A stretch of 64,000 nt of DNA from Tubulanus polymorphus (taxonomy: Eukaryota > Nemertea > Palaeonemertea > Tubulaniformes > Tubulanidae), in contig NC_134027.1 in assembly GCF_964204645.1 (NCBI RefSeq), positions 26,834,485 through 26,898,484 of the forward strand, written 5' to 3'. Positions 25,133 through 35,672 of this stretch are shown here, piece after piece. The translations under genes were made by a program, and so were the position numbers. Position 1 is the first letter of the stretch; each line of letters opens with the position of its first letter. Below the pieces are notes generated by a model. The model ran no database searches. It was not told where the DNA came from and saw nothing but the letters and a program-made list of their open reading frames with translations.

Positions 25133-28100
25133 TTGTTTGAAGTTGATTTTAGCGCGTGCCAAGAAAGACCGCGATAAATTCTATTAATATGGAGATGAGA
25201 ACTGGGTGACCTTCAATATCTCAGTACATGGAGGAATCATCGTGAATATATACACAGTGCACTGTGTATGGATCTGTGTGTGTGAGGGGGTAGATGCTGC
25301 TGCTGCTGCTGCTGCTGTCTCTCATCTTAGTAGCCTCTCAGTTCGAGGGGTTTGAGTCAAACTCCTTTAGTCACTAAATTTACACTCATTCATTAGTCAA
25401 GAATTGTGAGAAGAAAAGGGGGTTGATTTCGGGACACTCTTCACCCCCTCGGTCTTTCTCCACTCTCACTCAGCTCGACACGAGATCTTCTCTTATTCCT
25501 TTGTTTCGGTAAAGGTCAGGATTAAACTTAGATGCCTTCGTTTGATTAGTAAGTGCAACCGTGTATTTTTATATGATATTTTCCTGCGTGAATGTATGAT
25601 GAATGATTAGTTTGTGGAGGGGTGGAATGTGTGGGTTGATTGTCAGTGTAGGTGGTCGTCGTCTATATAACCTCCTTTGTTTCTTCATTGTCTTTGTCCA
25701 TTTCTCAGAAACCTCGTATTACAAAAACTCAGAGTGATTTCAGATGAATAAAACAATGTGCATCATTTTTCATTCAAAATGATTTTTTCCGGGGACTGAG
25801 AGAAGAATTATAGTAAATTTGTATGTACCAAAAGTCATCTCTTACGTGCGTACCTTGTCAACACGTACGCCTTTTAAAGTCTTTAGTACTTAACTCGTGC
25901 TCAACTTTTATTCTCGACATTTTTTATATAAGAAAGATACGTCAATGTAAAACCATAATCAGAAAGGGTTTTTAACAGAAGTAGAAAATAACTCCTGGTC
26001 CTTTCACATTTAGATATCGGATGTCTCTAAAAGAAAATTCATGTTTTAAGCTTTGATATCAAACAGGAAAGATATGCCTTGATTTAACGACTAAACAGGG
26101 AAAATAAGTTTTTTGAAGTAGATGAGGTGAATAGCTTATCAAAAGTCTGCAATAGGGTAAAAGTTGACCTGCTGTCTACCTAACTATGGTTAGCTTGTAC
26201 CCTGTTAAGTGTTTTGACATTTCTAGCTGGTAATGGCCTATCCGATATCTTATATGTATCACAAAATGAACATTCTTAATTTATGTTTTGATGTCTAACC
26301 AAAATTATAGCCTTGATATGAAAATCAGAAAAAATTAATTTCATAAAATCATTAGCTGAGGTCTACAGCTTCTCAATGATCAGGATAAGTTTGGCAAGTA
26401 GGGTATGGTTTGATCTGTGTTAGGAGCCGTGGATTTTTGGATTCGGAACAATTCGACATTTTGCCATATTTGACATTTTTCTTAAGTTTAGTGAACAAAC
26501 ACAATGTCACTGGCACCCACACAATCAATTAACATATGTCACACTGTATTATTGTATACAGTGAATCAGCTGATTAAATATAATAACTTCTTTGTTAATT
26601 ACGACCAGCAGATGTCACTACCGGTCAAATGTATGATTATATTGTTGTTTATTATATTTTTCTAGTTACACGAGTTCGAATAAAACAAGTAAACATGCAG
26701 ATGAAGAAATAGATCCTGGCAGCACTGTTCTCGATATGCAATCTCTTGAGGCGCGATTCTCACGTAAAATGGCCGACGACTCGAAAATTCATCACATCAT
26801 CGAAGAAAATATGTTCAATCCTCGTAAAAGAGTAAGTAATGTGTTATAAATATGAAAATCATTTCACGCGTGGAAATGGGTTCAATTAACTCTGAAATAT
26901 GACCCTCGAAATGAACAGTGTAATTAACCAAGAAATGTAGAACTAAATTTAAATCAGGAGCCAGTTCCACAGTTTACTGATACAGTCAATTTGGTCAAGA
27001 TTAAAAAAGCATACAGTACCAGATTTGAGAAACTGAATTCATTACTGAGAGAATTGAGTCCAAAACTGCACTTACTGGCTGCTGGACCGTGGAACTGGAT
27101 ACAGAACTGTGGAACTGAGTCCATAACTGTGGAACTGAGTCCGGAAAATGTGGAACTGGATCCAGAACTGTGGAACTGGTTCCAGAAAGTGTGGAACTAG
27201 ATCCAAAACTGTGGAACTGAGTCCTGATAATGTGGAACTGGTTCCAGAACTGTGGAAATGGTTCTGGAAAGTGTGGAACTGGGTCCACCTCTGATAAAAC
27301 GTTCACTTTTCAATCAACAAAAACTGAATTCTGGTCAAAATGTTATGATAAATTCCAGTTTTTCTGGAGTGAAATCCTGTTTCCTCAGGTTTTACCAATC
27401 GGGGTCATCATTGCTTACAATACACATGCAAGTAGAACACGTGATTTGGACGTTATCCAAAAGTATGGGTGTAGTACAAGACTGACGAGTAACTGTGACT
27501 AATATTCCAGGGTCATCGGAAAATTATCTACCCAGAATTCATACCCACTTATCATTCAATAAAGACCTACGTTTCTCACACACTCAGTTTACTAGGGTAA
27601 AGGATATCGGTTTCTTAGAATAAGTCTTCGTTTACCTCCGTCTGAAAATAGGTGATGTTAAGAAAAATAAACTTCCCGATGGTGAATAGCAGTTGACTGA
27701 TAGTAGCTGCTAACACAAATACCGAATAATCAGAACAAATATTAGGAGAGGAAAACTATTAGAAAAAAACCGGAGAATTGTTAGAAAATGAAAAACCAGT
27801 TAATTGTTAGAAAATAAAAAACCAGTTAATTGTTAGGAGACAATTAAAAACCAGTTAATTGTTAGATAATTAAAAATTAGTTAATTGTTGAAAGATTAAT
27901 TGAGCGCTTTATATCCTGTAACCAGAGTTTACAATGTACCTGATAGATTTAGCAAAATCGGTAATAATGAATGGAACGTAAACAGTTTGAACGATTGTCT
28001 GTGGGTTTTGATAATGTGTGGGTTTTTTGTTCGAGATAAGCTCGATAAATGTAATATTTGATGGAAATTCGTTGTATTGTTTATTGTGCTGCTGTAAGTA

Positions 28101-31100
28101 GTAGTGTGGTGGTGGTGGTAGGATAATTGATCATGGGATAATAGAGAAGAAAAAAAACCAGTCAATATTCGGGTAACCCTAAAAAAACAACCAAAAGTAT
28201 ATTCAGAAGTGATGCGTCTTTTTCATAGAAAGCTTCGGGAACAAAAAAAAGGTCGTAGCGTTTTTCTAGAGGGGTTTTTGTTGTCGACGAACGGGTATTT
28301 AACCTAATTCTAAAATAGAACTCTGCTTCGTGATTGGCTGTCGGTATTATGCGTATATTACTAGCCCACACCGAACAGACGTCATTGTCGTCGGTACACA
28401 TGAAGCCAGCACGTGTGTGTGTATGTATGTGTGTGTTGGATATAAAGCTTGTTACGTACTCAGTCAGCTGCTATTGGTATATACTACGCGTACGGCTGTG
28501 TTGTTAGGTTTGGTTGCCAGCAATACAGTCCCCGACTGCGATTGTCTCAGAGGATTTTTCATATACAACATATGTGACTGCGTGATTGTTGATTTGTGAC
28601 ACTCCTTTCTATGGCTGATTTGGCGTATATTATTGCGGATCCGATGAATGATTTGGTAGGTCTCTATAATTTCATTTCTGTACTGAGTTTGTGTAGTTTT
28701 CGATGGTATTTTTTCTAGTATCACGCGTCCGTACAGCTGATATCACTAAACATTCGTTCGTGTATATTTTGAATTCTATATTTTTCCGTAGAAACCTATA
28801 ATTGGAGTTTTGATTTAAGTATCTCAGTACGACGAGAGAAATCCCACAATAACGAAGCCAAGATTGAAAAATTCTATATCGGAATGATTATATTTGAGGC
28901 GCGATGTTTCGGCTAACAACTGTTAGCCATCATCAGGCCTACTAGTACGCCAGCCGAAACGTCGCTCCTCAAATATCATCATTCTGATATAGAATTTTTC
29001 AATCTTGGCTTCGTTATTGTGGGATTTCTCTCGTTATCATCATACACGGATATTGTGTATCTTCTCGTCTAATCTCAGTACGAACTAGAATTCTAGACTT
29101 TAGATATTTTTAGTACGCACTATAAATGATTTTGAAGTTTCTTTTTTTTTGTTACGCACATTGAAATTATTCATGAAATCATGAATTTGTCGAGTAATCG
29201 AGATTTCTCTTTAATTGCTGTATTTGGTTTGGTTCATGTACAAATGAATACAATGATCATCCTCAGACGTTGTGCGTGCATTCGCACTATGATTGACCTC
29301 ATTCATGTCGTGACCTCTAATAATCCGGCTTTCATGGGACGACTACTTCAATAAGCTTTCATTCGCGAGCCACAGAGGACAAAGTTTAATTAACCATAGG
29401 TCAAGTTATGATTTCAAATATTCCATTTTACGTTTGTTTGAATTTTCAAGGTGCCTTTGAACTTAGAACCTAAGAACATATGGTTCCCTTATCAGGCACT
29501 TATAGCATTCATTTTGCCCTGGCATAATTTTTGATAAAAGAAATAAATGTATATATTAGACTTAGTCATATTGGGTAGTGTTGGGATGGCTTACATTTCA
29601 TTCAGTTGAGAATCAAGGAATTCGGTAGCATTTAGACTGCTGTATTTCACTGAGTTGAGAATCAGGGAACTCGTTAGCGTTGAGACTGCTGTATTTCACT
29701 GAGTTGAGAATCAGGGAACTGGTTAGCATGTTGAGACTGCTGTATTTCACTTGAGTTGAGAATCAGGGAACTCGGTAGCGTTGGGACTGCTGTGAATATT
29801 TCACTGAGTTGAGAATCAGGGAACTCGGTATAGCGTGTTGGGACTGCTGTAAATATTTCACCGAGTTGAGAATAAGGGAACTCGGTAGTGTTGGGACTGT
29901 TGAGTTACGAATATTTCATTGAAGCTGACAATTTTTAGTACTGTAAAAACTGTCCTGATTTGTGCAGTTAAACCGAGCACATTCTATAATGATTCTAAAT
30001 GAATGTATATTATATTGAATTATAGTAATTTGACCGTGATTGATGTTTGAATATATTGTCTATGATTTCAGTGGGTCCAACACAGAAAACATGAATTATT
30101 AGATGTTGAAAATCACGTGCCGTTTCATCACCACCTTCGCACGCATCTACGACATGTGATCAGTACACATCAGGAAAAACATCAACGTCGAAGACAAAGC
30201 CGCAGTCAAGCTAAATTAACGGATCCGGACTGCATGAGAAAAAACGTCAGTTTCGCTTTAATAGAGGATACGATGAATAAAAAGAATGAGGAAAAAACAT
30301 GTAAGTTTATTTGGTCCGTTTGAAATCAATATCAAACAGAAATTCATCATTATTTTGCTATTTCGAGATGAATGTTTTTTATTCCAGTGACGAATGAAGT
30401 GATTGATGAGAATCTGTCGGTTAAAAGCGATCTCTCTGATGAAGATATTGGAATCACATTCACAGCTAGTAAACAGCAAGGTTCCCCTGATTCCGTTGAC
30501 GGAGGTACGTTCCAATCTGAGTCCGTGTATAAAACTCCCCACTCTAAGAGTAAAACGAGTCCGAAATTTTTCCTCGGGCTAGTAGTTTATTCGATGTTTC
30601 AACTATATCCTACTTCTCATCTTCAGGAATAAAGGTCTTGCAGTTAAACACAATAAGTGATTCACATTACAGACCCCTGATTATCTAATGTTTTGTTATG
30701 TATGGCAAGTCTCCAGCACTAGTTAGCGAACAAACTGTCATGAACAAGACCTCTTAGATATTGTGAAGATAATTATCAAAGTTGAAATGCTGAATGAACT
30801 AGGGAAACATTGCAGACTGTTTTACATTCTTATCGGGGAATTATGTATAACACATTTCGATGTCAGTTCAGGATAAAAAATTTGCTTACAAAACCACTGA
30901 ATTTACCGAGATTAACAAACCCAAGGAGTCTTTTGTATTTGGGATATGAAAGTGATGCAGACATTTCTATGAAATTAGAAATATTTCCCTTTAAAACTTC
31001 AAAATATCCAGGAATGACTGAACTGTAGGGACAGGAATGACTGAACTGTTGGCACACTGTGTATCCAGAAATGACTGAACTGTAGGGACAGGTTTGACTG

Positions 31101-32232
31101 AACTGTTGGCACACTGTGTATCCAGAAATGACTGAACTGTAGGGACAGGTTTGACTGAACTGTTGGCACACTGTGTATCCAGAAATGACTGAACTGTAGG
31201 GACAGGTTTGACTGAACTGTTGGCACACTGTGTATCCAGGAATGACTGAACTGTAGGGACACTGATTTACAAATATTCTATTTCAATCATATTTTTATTT
31301 CAGAACCCGAAGACCAAGTGGACGCGATTGAATTAGAGCCGACTGCTGTCGAGAAATCGTTACCCTGGAAACGCGATACCGGTCGGCCGCCGATGTCAAC
31401 GTCATTTTCACATTCCTTACCGAACGACGAGGCTCCACATCTGAGTGAAGCGCCATCTTGGGTGGCGAATCCGCAATACACGGTAACTCCGTTCAGTCCG
31501 ATCGTACCGCGTAAAATCAGCGACGACGTCAACAAAAATGAAGAGGTGACGTTACCGTTTCCGTGGAGGACCCCGGATACCGAGAACTCTAACGTATCGC
31601 CTCATTGGAGGACGAACGATAATATCAACGATAAAACATCATTTAATCTGAAAATATCAAATACAACTGACGAAACGGACGACTCGGTCTTACCTCCTCC
31701 GCTTCCCTGGAGGACTCCGGATACAGACGAATCGACGCTACCTCCTCCGTGGAAGGATTCGTTATCCGACCCGGTACGCGCCTCACCTCGCGACGAAGAT
31801 GCCGATTCATCGCCGGCGCGAACCTGGGCTCCGCACGTTCCATTCTCCGACGAGAACAGTTTAAACGGAAATTCCAAACATTCCGACCACATTAACTATC
31901 CGCACGTGATGGATTTACCGGGACAGAATACGGACGAGACGGCGCCGCCTCAGAACGTCATGTTCGATAAGAACGATTTCATCGGCGGATTCGACCGTCA
32001 CAAACGTCGCCCGTCGTTCATGAAGAACGTGGTGCCGGAATTACCGCGTCGCGCGTCCGACTTCTTCCCGCGCGAAATGAATGAAGAGATCGATCCTCAC
32101 GATCGCATCGCTAACTGGTTGAAGAATAGCCACGCCGACCTGATGCAGTCGCCACCTATAATCGATTTACCCGATATAGCTGTGATGTCGAATGGACGAC
32201 CGAATTCCATCGACCTCGAAACTAATTTATAA
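11150..32232 (+). CDS. Na+/H+ exchanger, NHE3-like (SLC9A2/3/5 clade)
   Basis: Electroneutral Na+-in/H+-out antiporter, expected at the plasma membrane or recycling endosomes. Twelve exons join in frame: 11150-11381, 15067-15542, 16975-17234, 18370-18587, 19925-20127, 20483-20572, 20965-21035, 21833-22051, 26666-26831, 30072-30300, 30388-30504, 31304-32232, giving 1069 aa. Residues 1-26 look like a signal peptide. Family marks are [14 protein letters not shown] (128-141, amiloride-sensitive helix), AVDP (201-204), GESLLND (226-232, transport N231/D232) and GGLRGAIAF (423-431, R426). The regulatory tail keeps NHE3-type features: [16 protein letters not shown], then LDMQSLE and a FNPRKRW segment. 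The last exon is acidic and proline-rich with repeated PWR/PWK motifs. Introns 1-4, 7-9 and 11 contain tandem repeats; the shortest introns (5, 6 and 10) do not. Identity is secure. The paralogue label within NHE2/3/5 is inferred. Confidence 0.96.
12560..12672. mobile_element. Short TIR element (MITE-like) in exchanger intron 1
   Basis: AGCCGTCGTTATCTCG near 12562 is inverted relative to CGAGGTAACGACGGCT near 12656, with about 80 bp between. No coding potential. The size and termini suit a MITE; its superfamily is unknown. Confidence 0.45.
13484..15063 (+). repeat. 79-bp minisatellite, 20 units, in register with a 3' splice site
   Basis: CAG trinucleotides recur at 13484 plus multiples of 79; the 21st, at 15064-15066, is the real splice acceptor of exchanger exon 2. 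Each unit ends in a T-rich tract and TTTTTCAG and also carries the palindrome CTGAATTCAG. Units differ only at a few sites (CTCTAG or CTTTAG, CGGTAG or CGCTAG). The CTTTAG variants recur partly every fourth unit, which points to duplication of blocks of units. Confidence 0.97.
15679..15715 (+). repeat. GGGA-rich simple repeat
   Basis: Short run of GGGA/GGAG repeats in exchanger intron 2. Confidence 0.8.
15858..16299 (+). repeat. 34-bp minisatellite, 13 units
   Basis: The unit begins TTAGCCTACGTAGATTAC and repeats every 34 bp with rare substitutions (TCTATG or TCTAAG; CAATG or CAACG). It starts about 315 bases into exchanger intron 2. The core TACGTA is self-complementary. Confidence 0.95.
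16306..16350 (-). repeat. tRNA-derived SINE-like fragment (B-box)
   Basis: The minus strand has GGTGCAGGTTCGAGCC, a Pol III B-box, directly next to the 34-bp array. There is no full cloverleaf. Confidence 0.35.
17335..17630 (+). repeat. 56-bp minisatellite, 5 units
   Basis: GTTACTGAGGGTCT recurs at 17361, 17417, 17473, 17529 and 17585, exactly 56 bp apart. The array begins about 100 bases after the donor of exchanger exon 3. Confidence 0.9.
18598..19466 (+). repeat. 50/54-bp minisatellite beginning at a 5' splice site
   Basis: About 17 units, alternating a 50-bp form (CCTTCCTCCAGTACAG) with a 54-bp form (CCTTTGATACTCTGGTACAG). The array starts within 11 bases of the exon 4 donor (18587/18588, GTGAGT). 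Most units repeat CAGTGAG, a partial donor-like sequence. Long minus-strand ORFs across it are products of the repeat. Confidence 0.95.
19500..19795 (+). mobile_element. Dispersed TIR repeat, 5'-truncated copy
   Basis: Shares TTGCTGGTNATGAGTGGC, AAACAGNCCCCA and the end GATCTGTAAGAATCC with copies at 20605-20812 and 40292-40520. Confidence 0.5.
20605..20812 (+). mobile_element. Dispersed MITE-like repeat with GTTCTTACAGAT termini
   Basis: It opens with GTTCTTACAGATC and closes with ATCTGTAAGAACCC, a terminal inverted repeat of about 12 bp over about 210 bp. It lies in exchanger intron 6. Related copies are at 19500 and 40292. Confidence 0.6.
21051..21470 (+). repeat. 25-bp minisatellite, 17 units
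   Basis: The unit ACAATCCCTATAGTTCATCA plus GGTCT repeats 17 times, starting 16 bases after the donor of exchanger exon 7 (21035). It is nearly homogeneous, suggesting recent expansion. Confidence 0.95.
22138..22620 (+). repeat. 19-bp GAATTC-rich minisatellite
   Basis: About 25 units of ACAACAGAATTCTGCCCCC with variants (CGACAGTACTCTGTG, CAGTATTCTGTC). Each standard unit contains the palindrome CAGAATTCTG. It starts about 87 bases after the donor of exon 8. Its six-frame ORFs on both strands are repeat artefacts. Confidence 0.95.
22621..25088. other. Exchanger intron 8, unique sequence
   Basis: No exon or recognisable element. Small ORFs here lack family resemblance and proper splice context. 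Confidence 0.4.
25089..25125 (+). repeat. CT dinucleotide microsatellite
   Basis: Uninterrupted CT repeat of about 37 bases in exchanger intron 8. Confidence 0.9.
25293..25317 (+). repeat. CTG/TGC trinucleotide microsatellite
   Basis: About eight GCT/TGC repeats in exchanger intron 8, not in coding sequence. Confidence 0.85.
27060..27295 (+). repeat. Degenerate 18-22-bp array of GTGGAACTGGNTCCAGAA
   Basis: About ten imperfect units of GTGGAACTGGATCCAGAACT lie in exchanger intron 9, about 230 bases after the exon 9 donor. The unit matches the terminus of the dispersed MITE family seen at 1643-1742, so the array probably grew from an element end. Confidence 0.75.
28829..29035. mobile_element. 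Long-armed foldback element in exchanger intron 9
   Basis: Two arms of about 80 bp are nearly perfect inverted copies (GAGAGAAATCCCACAATAAC on the left, its complement ending at 29035) around a loop of about 40 bp. In the centre, on the minus strand, CTGATGA (28936-28930) is followed by a 7-bp hairpin GGCTAAC/GTTAGCC and GAAAC (28910-28906). The terminal motif is shared with 58768-59100 and 55240-55260. Confidence 0.8.
29575..29915 (+). repeat. 49-57-bp minisatellite, about 6 units
   Basis: GAGTTGAGAATCAGGGAACT recurs six times with spacing growing from 49 to 57 bp. It ends about 155 bases before the exon 10 acceptor. Confidence 0.9.
31012..31265 (+). repeat. 57-bp minisatellite, 4.5 units
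   Basis: TGTAGGGACAGG recurs at 31024, 31081, 31138, 31195 and 31252. The array ends 38 bases before the acceptor of the last exchanger exon (31304). Confidence 0.92.
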
Positions 32233-32289
32233 TGGCAGCTCAATTTAGTGTATGTCGTATTTTTATTGTTTATGTAGATATGTTATATA

Positions 32290-32444
32290 CAGCGGAACCT
32301 CGGATATAGATATTTTAACAATTTATTGATTATTATAAACCTAGAATTTTGTCCAAAATAGGAAAGTTTTAACAATATCATACTGATAATCAGTAACGTA
32401 CTGATTTCTGATGCCATGAAGTTCGTTGTGACGAGGTTCCGCTG
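32290..32444. mobile_element. Pogo/Tigger-like MITE in the exchanger 3' UTR
   Basis: Perfect inverted termini CAGCGGAACCTCG and CGAGGTTCCGCTG lie about 155 bp apart, each flanked by TA. The CAG...CTG ends, TA target duplication and AACCTCG motif fit the Tc1/mariner pogo group. Superfamily assignment is from termini only. Confidence 0.7.
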
Positions 32445-34768
32445 TATATAGAAGTTCTTATATTGCATAGAAATATTTTAAGATTTTGACTGTCAATTTA
32501 AACACCGTATTTTCGCTATGGGATATCAGTAAATAATGTCATCGTCAGGCTATCGTGTATTTATCACTGGGAAATGAGTGCAAGTTCACTTGCGCTTTGA
32601 GGAAATGATGTTGATTTAAAATGTGGTGAGTGTGTGTATGATAAACAAATAGTCACAGCAGTCATATCTGCCAGTATACAAGCATAGCTACAGTACATGT
32701 GTGATTTATGGCCGTATTAAAATTCCTAGAATCTAATGTTTTATACTGGTTTTCGAGTTGAGACACTAGCACCAGCTGCTCCTGCTGCACCGCAGGAATT
32801 CAATATCGCGTTGACGTAAACAGTAGTTCACGGAATATAATGACATTATTTATTTTTATTGAACCAAACTGATTTTCCATCTAGTCAACGGTGTCCGTAG
32901 TTTCTTATTTTAAAGAGATGTTTTTGTACATATGAAATCAATCATGCTTCAAATGTGTATTAATTGTAGATAAGGTTATAAATTATTGAATATATGCGTT
33001 GTCCGTTCGTACGAGGAATATTATTTATTCATATTCAGATATGAATGTCTGTTGCAGCCTGCGCCTTTGTACAGTAGATATTTGGATGATTGTAACGTAA
33101 GGTGTGAAAATGCGCACAGATTCTGGTTGAAACGTGATAATAGAAATGTAGAAGACCTCCAGATTTTGTGCGGTTGATATTTTATTTTTTCTCTAAGAAG
33201 ATCGACAGCGGTTAAACGTGTTTAATGTGTACGCAGAATACCGATCATGTTTCCCTGATCTGTTTGATAATGTTGTGATATTTGAATAATCATCGTCGTT
33301 TAGCAATGGACGAATGCTGAATATAGATCTATGATAACAGTGTATGTGGCCCAGTTCCACTCTGGTGAGCTGCAACTCTTGTTCAATCAATTGTGATAAA
33401 TACAAGAAATAATAGTCTATGAATTTTGCTAATTGTGGCAAATACAAACTGCCAATGAATGAAACAATCAAGAATTAAATTTCATTTTTGTCCCGCTTTA
33501 TCTAGAAATTTTTAATGAATTAGTTTAATTCTGATGAGTATGTTATGAGAGAGAGAGAGTTTTAGCGGTATAATTAAATGTATTAGCGTGGAGTGAAAAT
33601 CATTTCGTCAATAACAGTATGTTTGAAACACACTATGAACTAGTCAGATTATTTAAATCAATCATTATGATATTTTACTACTTTTTCTGTGTTTAAAGAT
33701 ACTGAGTCGAATGGTTTTGGTTTTATGTTTGATAATCTATCGCTGGATCGTGTAACATTTTATTTCATCGTTTAATACCGATAAATTCATCTTTACGACA
33801 CACGTTGTTTTTGCTGAATATTCCGTTCTGTGTTTATTGTTTTGTGAGTTTTAGCTATCATAAAAACCGATTGTGAATATTGTCTCAGGGCAAGGCTAAA
33901 AAATATAGTACAAATTATGTGAACTATTTATATGTACATAGATACATATAGCGAGTCAGGGATAAATAACTTCATTTGAATTGTGGTAGTTTGATTTCTA
34001 ATATAGACAGCTGATTTAGTGTGAAATTGGTATCGGTAGAATTGACCAATTTGTTGGTCGTACCATAATAAACCGTAATATGAAATATATAATACAAAGG
34101 TTATGAGCAAGGTTTGTATCTAACGTCTTTAGTTTTCAGTGTTATGTATTACGGTATATGCTGCATACTTGTATGTACAGTAACTACTAAATCTACTCGA
34201 CACACATGTGTGTCAATTGATTCATGAAATACTATTTCAAGTGTTTCCTAATAACATTAAATAGCTGATCTTTCCTGACGCTTCAAATACAGTGTGAAAA
34301 GTAATGATATTACGTGTAAGCTTCAAATATAATGAGAAATGTGACGATTTTACACGAAAGCCTATTTTGCTGTCATATTTGTGAGATCTAGTACTATCAT
34401 ACTGCGTATTCAAAGAGGGCTTCCACGACTAAGTACTAATATTTAGAAAGCCTGCTGATTTTCGGTTTTAATCAGATTTGTGATACTACCGTGTAGGCTT
34501 ACACTGTCGATGTTTTCTATATACATCTCATTGATAACTAAGGCTTTATGCAGTCTGCATCTCGTGTGGCCCAGTCTTAGTTGTTCTAACATCTGATTTT
34601 GGAGAGCTGCGCGAGTTCTGAAGATTTTTGCTTGTATTAAGCGCGTACAATAAGATTGAATATCAGTAGTTAAAGTCTGTGTTTGAAATGCAATAATGAT
34701 TGTATTTCAATCTTCAGTGCATTTTAGCTGTTCACGTTTTTCTTTTGTCATAGCTGATTCAATATTTT

Positions 34769-34774
34769 AATAAA
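34769..34774 (+). terminator. Candidate polyadenylation signal of the exchanger
   Basis: First perfect AATAAA I find after the exchanger stop, 2.5 kb downstream and before the next gene. Confidence 0.5.
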
Positions 34775-35120
34775 ATGTAAAACATGTATAAAGAATTGTT
34801 AGTATTTGATGGTGGTTTGATGGAGGATTGATGTGGTAAGGAATAATTCTGAGTCGAAACCAGCTGGTTAAAATCTACGCCTGCAGCTCAACGTGTCCTA
34901 GTTACTACATAATATTTACTGCTCCAGTTGCTCGTTCAGTCTCATTGACCGTTGCTAGTGTCGCGTATCAACCAATCAAAATCAATAGAATTTGGAAAAA
35001 CCCACTGAAACCAGTTTCATTTCAGAAAATAAGATTCTCCCCGAGGCGATGTGGATTCTTTTTGAGTTTTATGATTTGTTCATTGGATTTACATCAATAA
35101 TTCACTACCGAACATAAACG

Positions 35121-35273
35121 ATGTCGATGTCTAACGTAACAACTAACAACCTAACCGGCACTGATGAATATTCGATCAGGTTAATTCTATTTATTGCAAT
35201 ATTAGTGATCATTTCACTGATTGCTTTTTGCATCAAAAGTCGTTTAAGTCAATGGATAACTAGAATTATGTGA
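35121..35273 (+). CDS. Possible 50-aa single-pass membrane microprotein or upstream ORF
   Basis: ATG 35121 to TGA 35271-35273 encodes 50 residues. They comprise a hydrophilic N-terminus with two N-glycosylation sequons (NVT, NLT), one strongly hydrophobic helix (about residues 20-37) and a basic end. A good donor (GAG followed by GTAAGA) sits six bases after the stop. The ORF could therefore be an upstream ORF in the first exon of the PPxY gene, or an independent microprotein. It does not join in frame: the frame leading into ATG 36042 has a TAG at 35261. No homologue recognised. Confidence 0.4.
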   Translation: MSMSNVTTNNLTGTDEYSIRLILFIAILVIISLIAFCIKSRLSQWITRIM

Positions 35274-35433
35274 GGGGAGGTAAGAAATTTAATTTTAAAT
35301 GATTTGTATGAGAGAGAGCGAGAGAAATTTCCCTGATAGAATTTACAGAGAGATAAAGTGTTCCAATAATATCAAGGATTTAGATAGATTATGATGATGT
35401 GATATAATGGCTATGATTTAATAGTACAAACAT

Positions 35434-35672
35434 TACCGTAAGGTGCTGCCACCGGCCATCTAGACGGCATATGCTGAAACTAATCTCTGAAATAAAGATT
35501 AATAAAAAGAGATTTACACATTCAAACTAAACCTCTATATCATATTAGGCTGTTGTATGTTTGTATTTAGTGAATTCTTGAACTATTAACTGTCTATCGA
35601 TAGCATTCAGATACAGTTTGATTTGTTGAAACTTTTATCTGCCTATTGATGGCAGCACCTTACGGCCATTAG
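35434..35672. mobile_element. MITE with CCGTAAGGTGCTGCCA termini
   Basis: CCGTAAGGTGCTGCCA near 35438 is inverted relative to TGGCAGCACCTTACGG near 35650, about 235 bp overall. It lies in the putative first intron of the PPxY gene. It is non-coding. Confidence 0.65.

Larger units (their letters stand above)
32233..34790 (+). other. Probable 3' UTR of the exchanger
   Basis: About 2.5 kb with no supported ORF between the exchanger stop and an AATAAA at 34769. It contains a pogo/Tigger-like hairpin element at 32290-32444. Confidence 0.5.

Noticed and set aside
30863-31262. Minus-strand ORFs of 87-121 residues with repeated [11 protein letters not shown]
   Set aside because: Products of the 57-bp array in exchanger intron 11.
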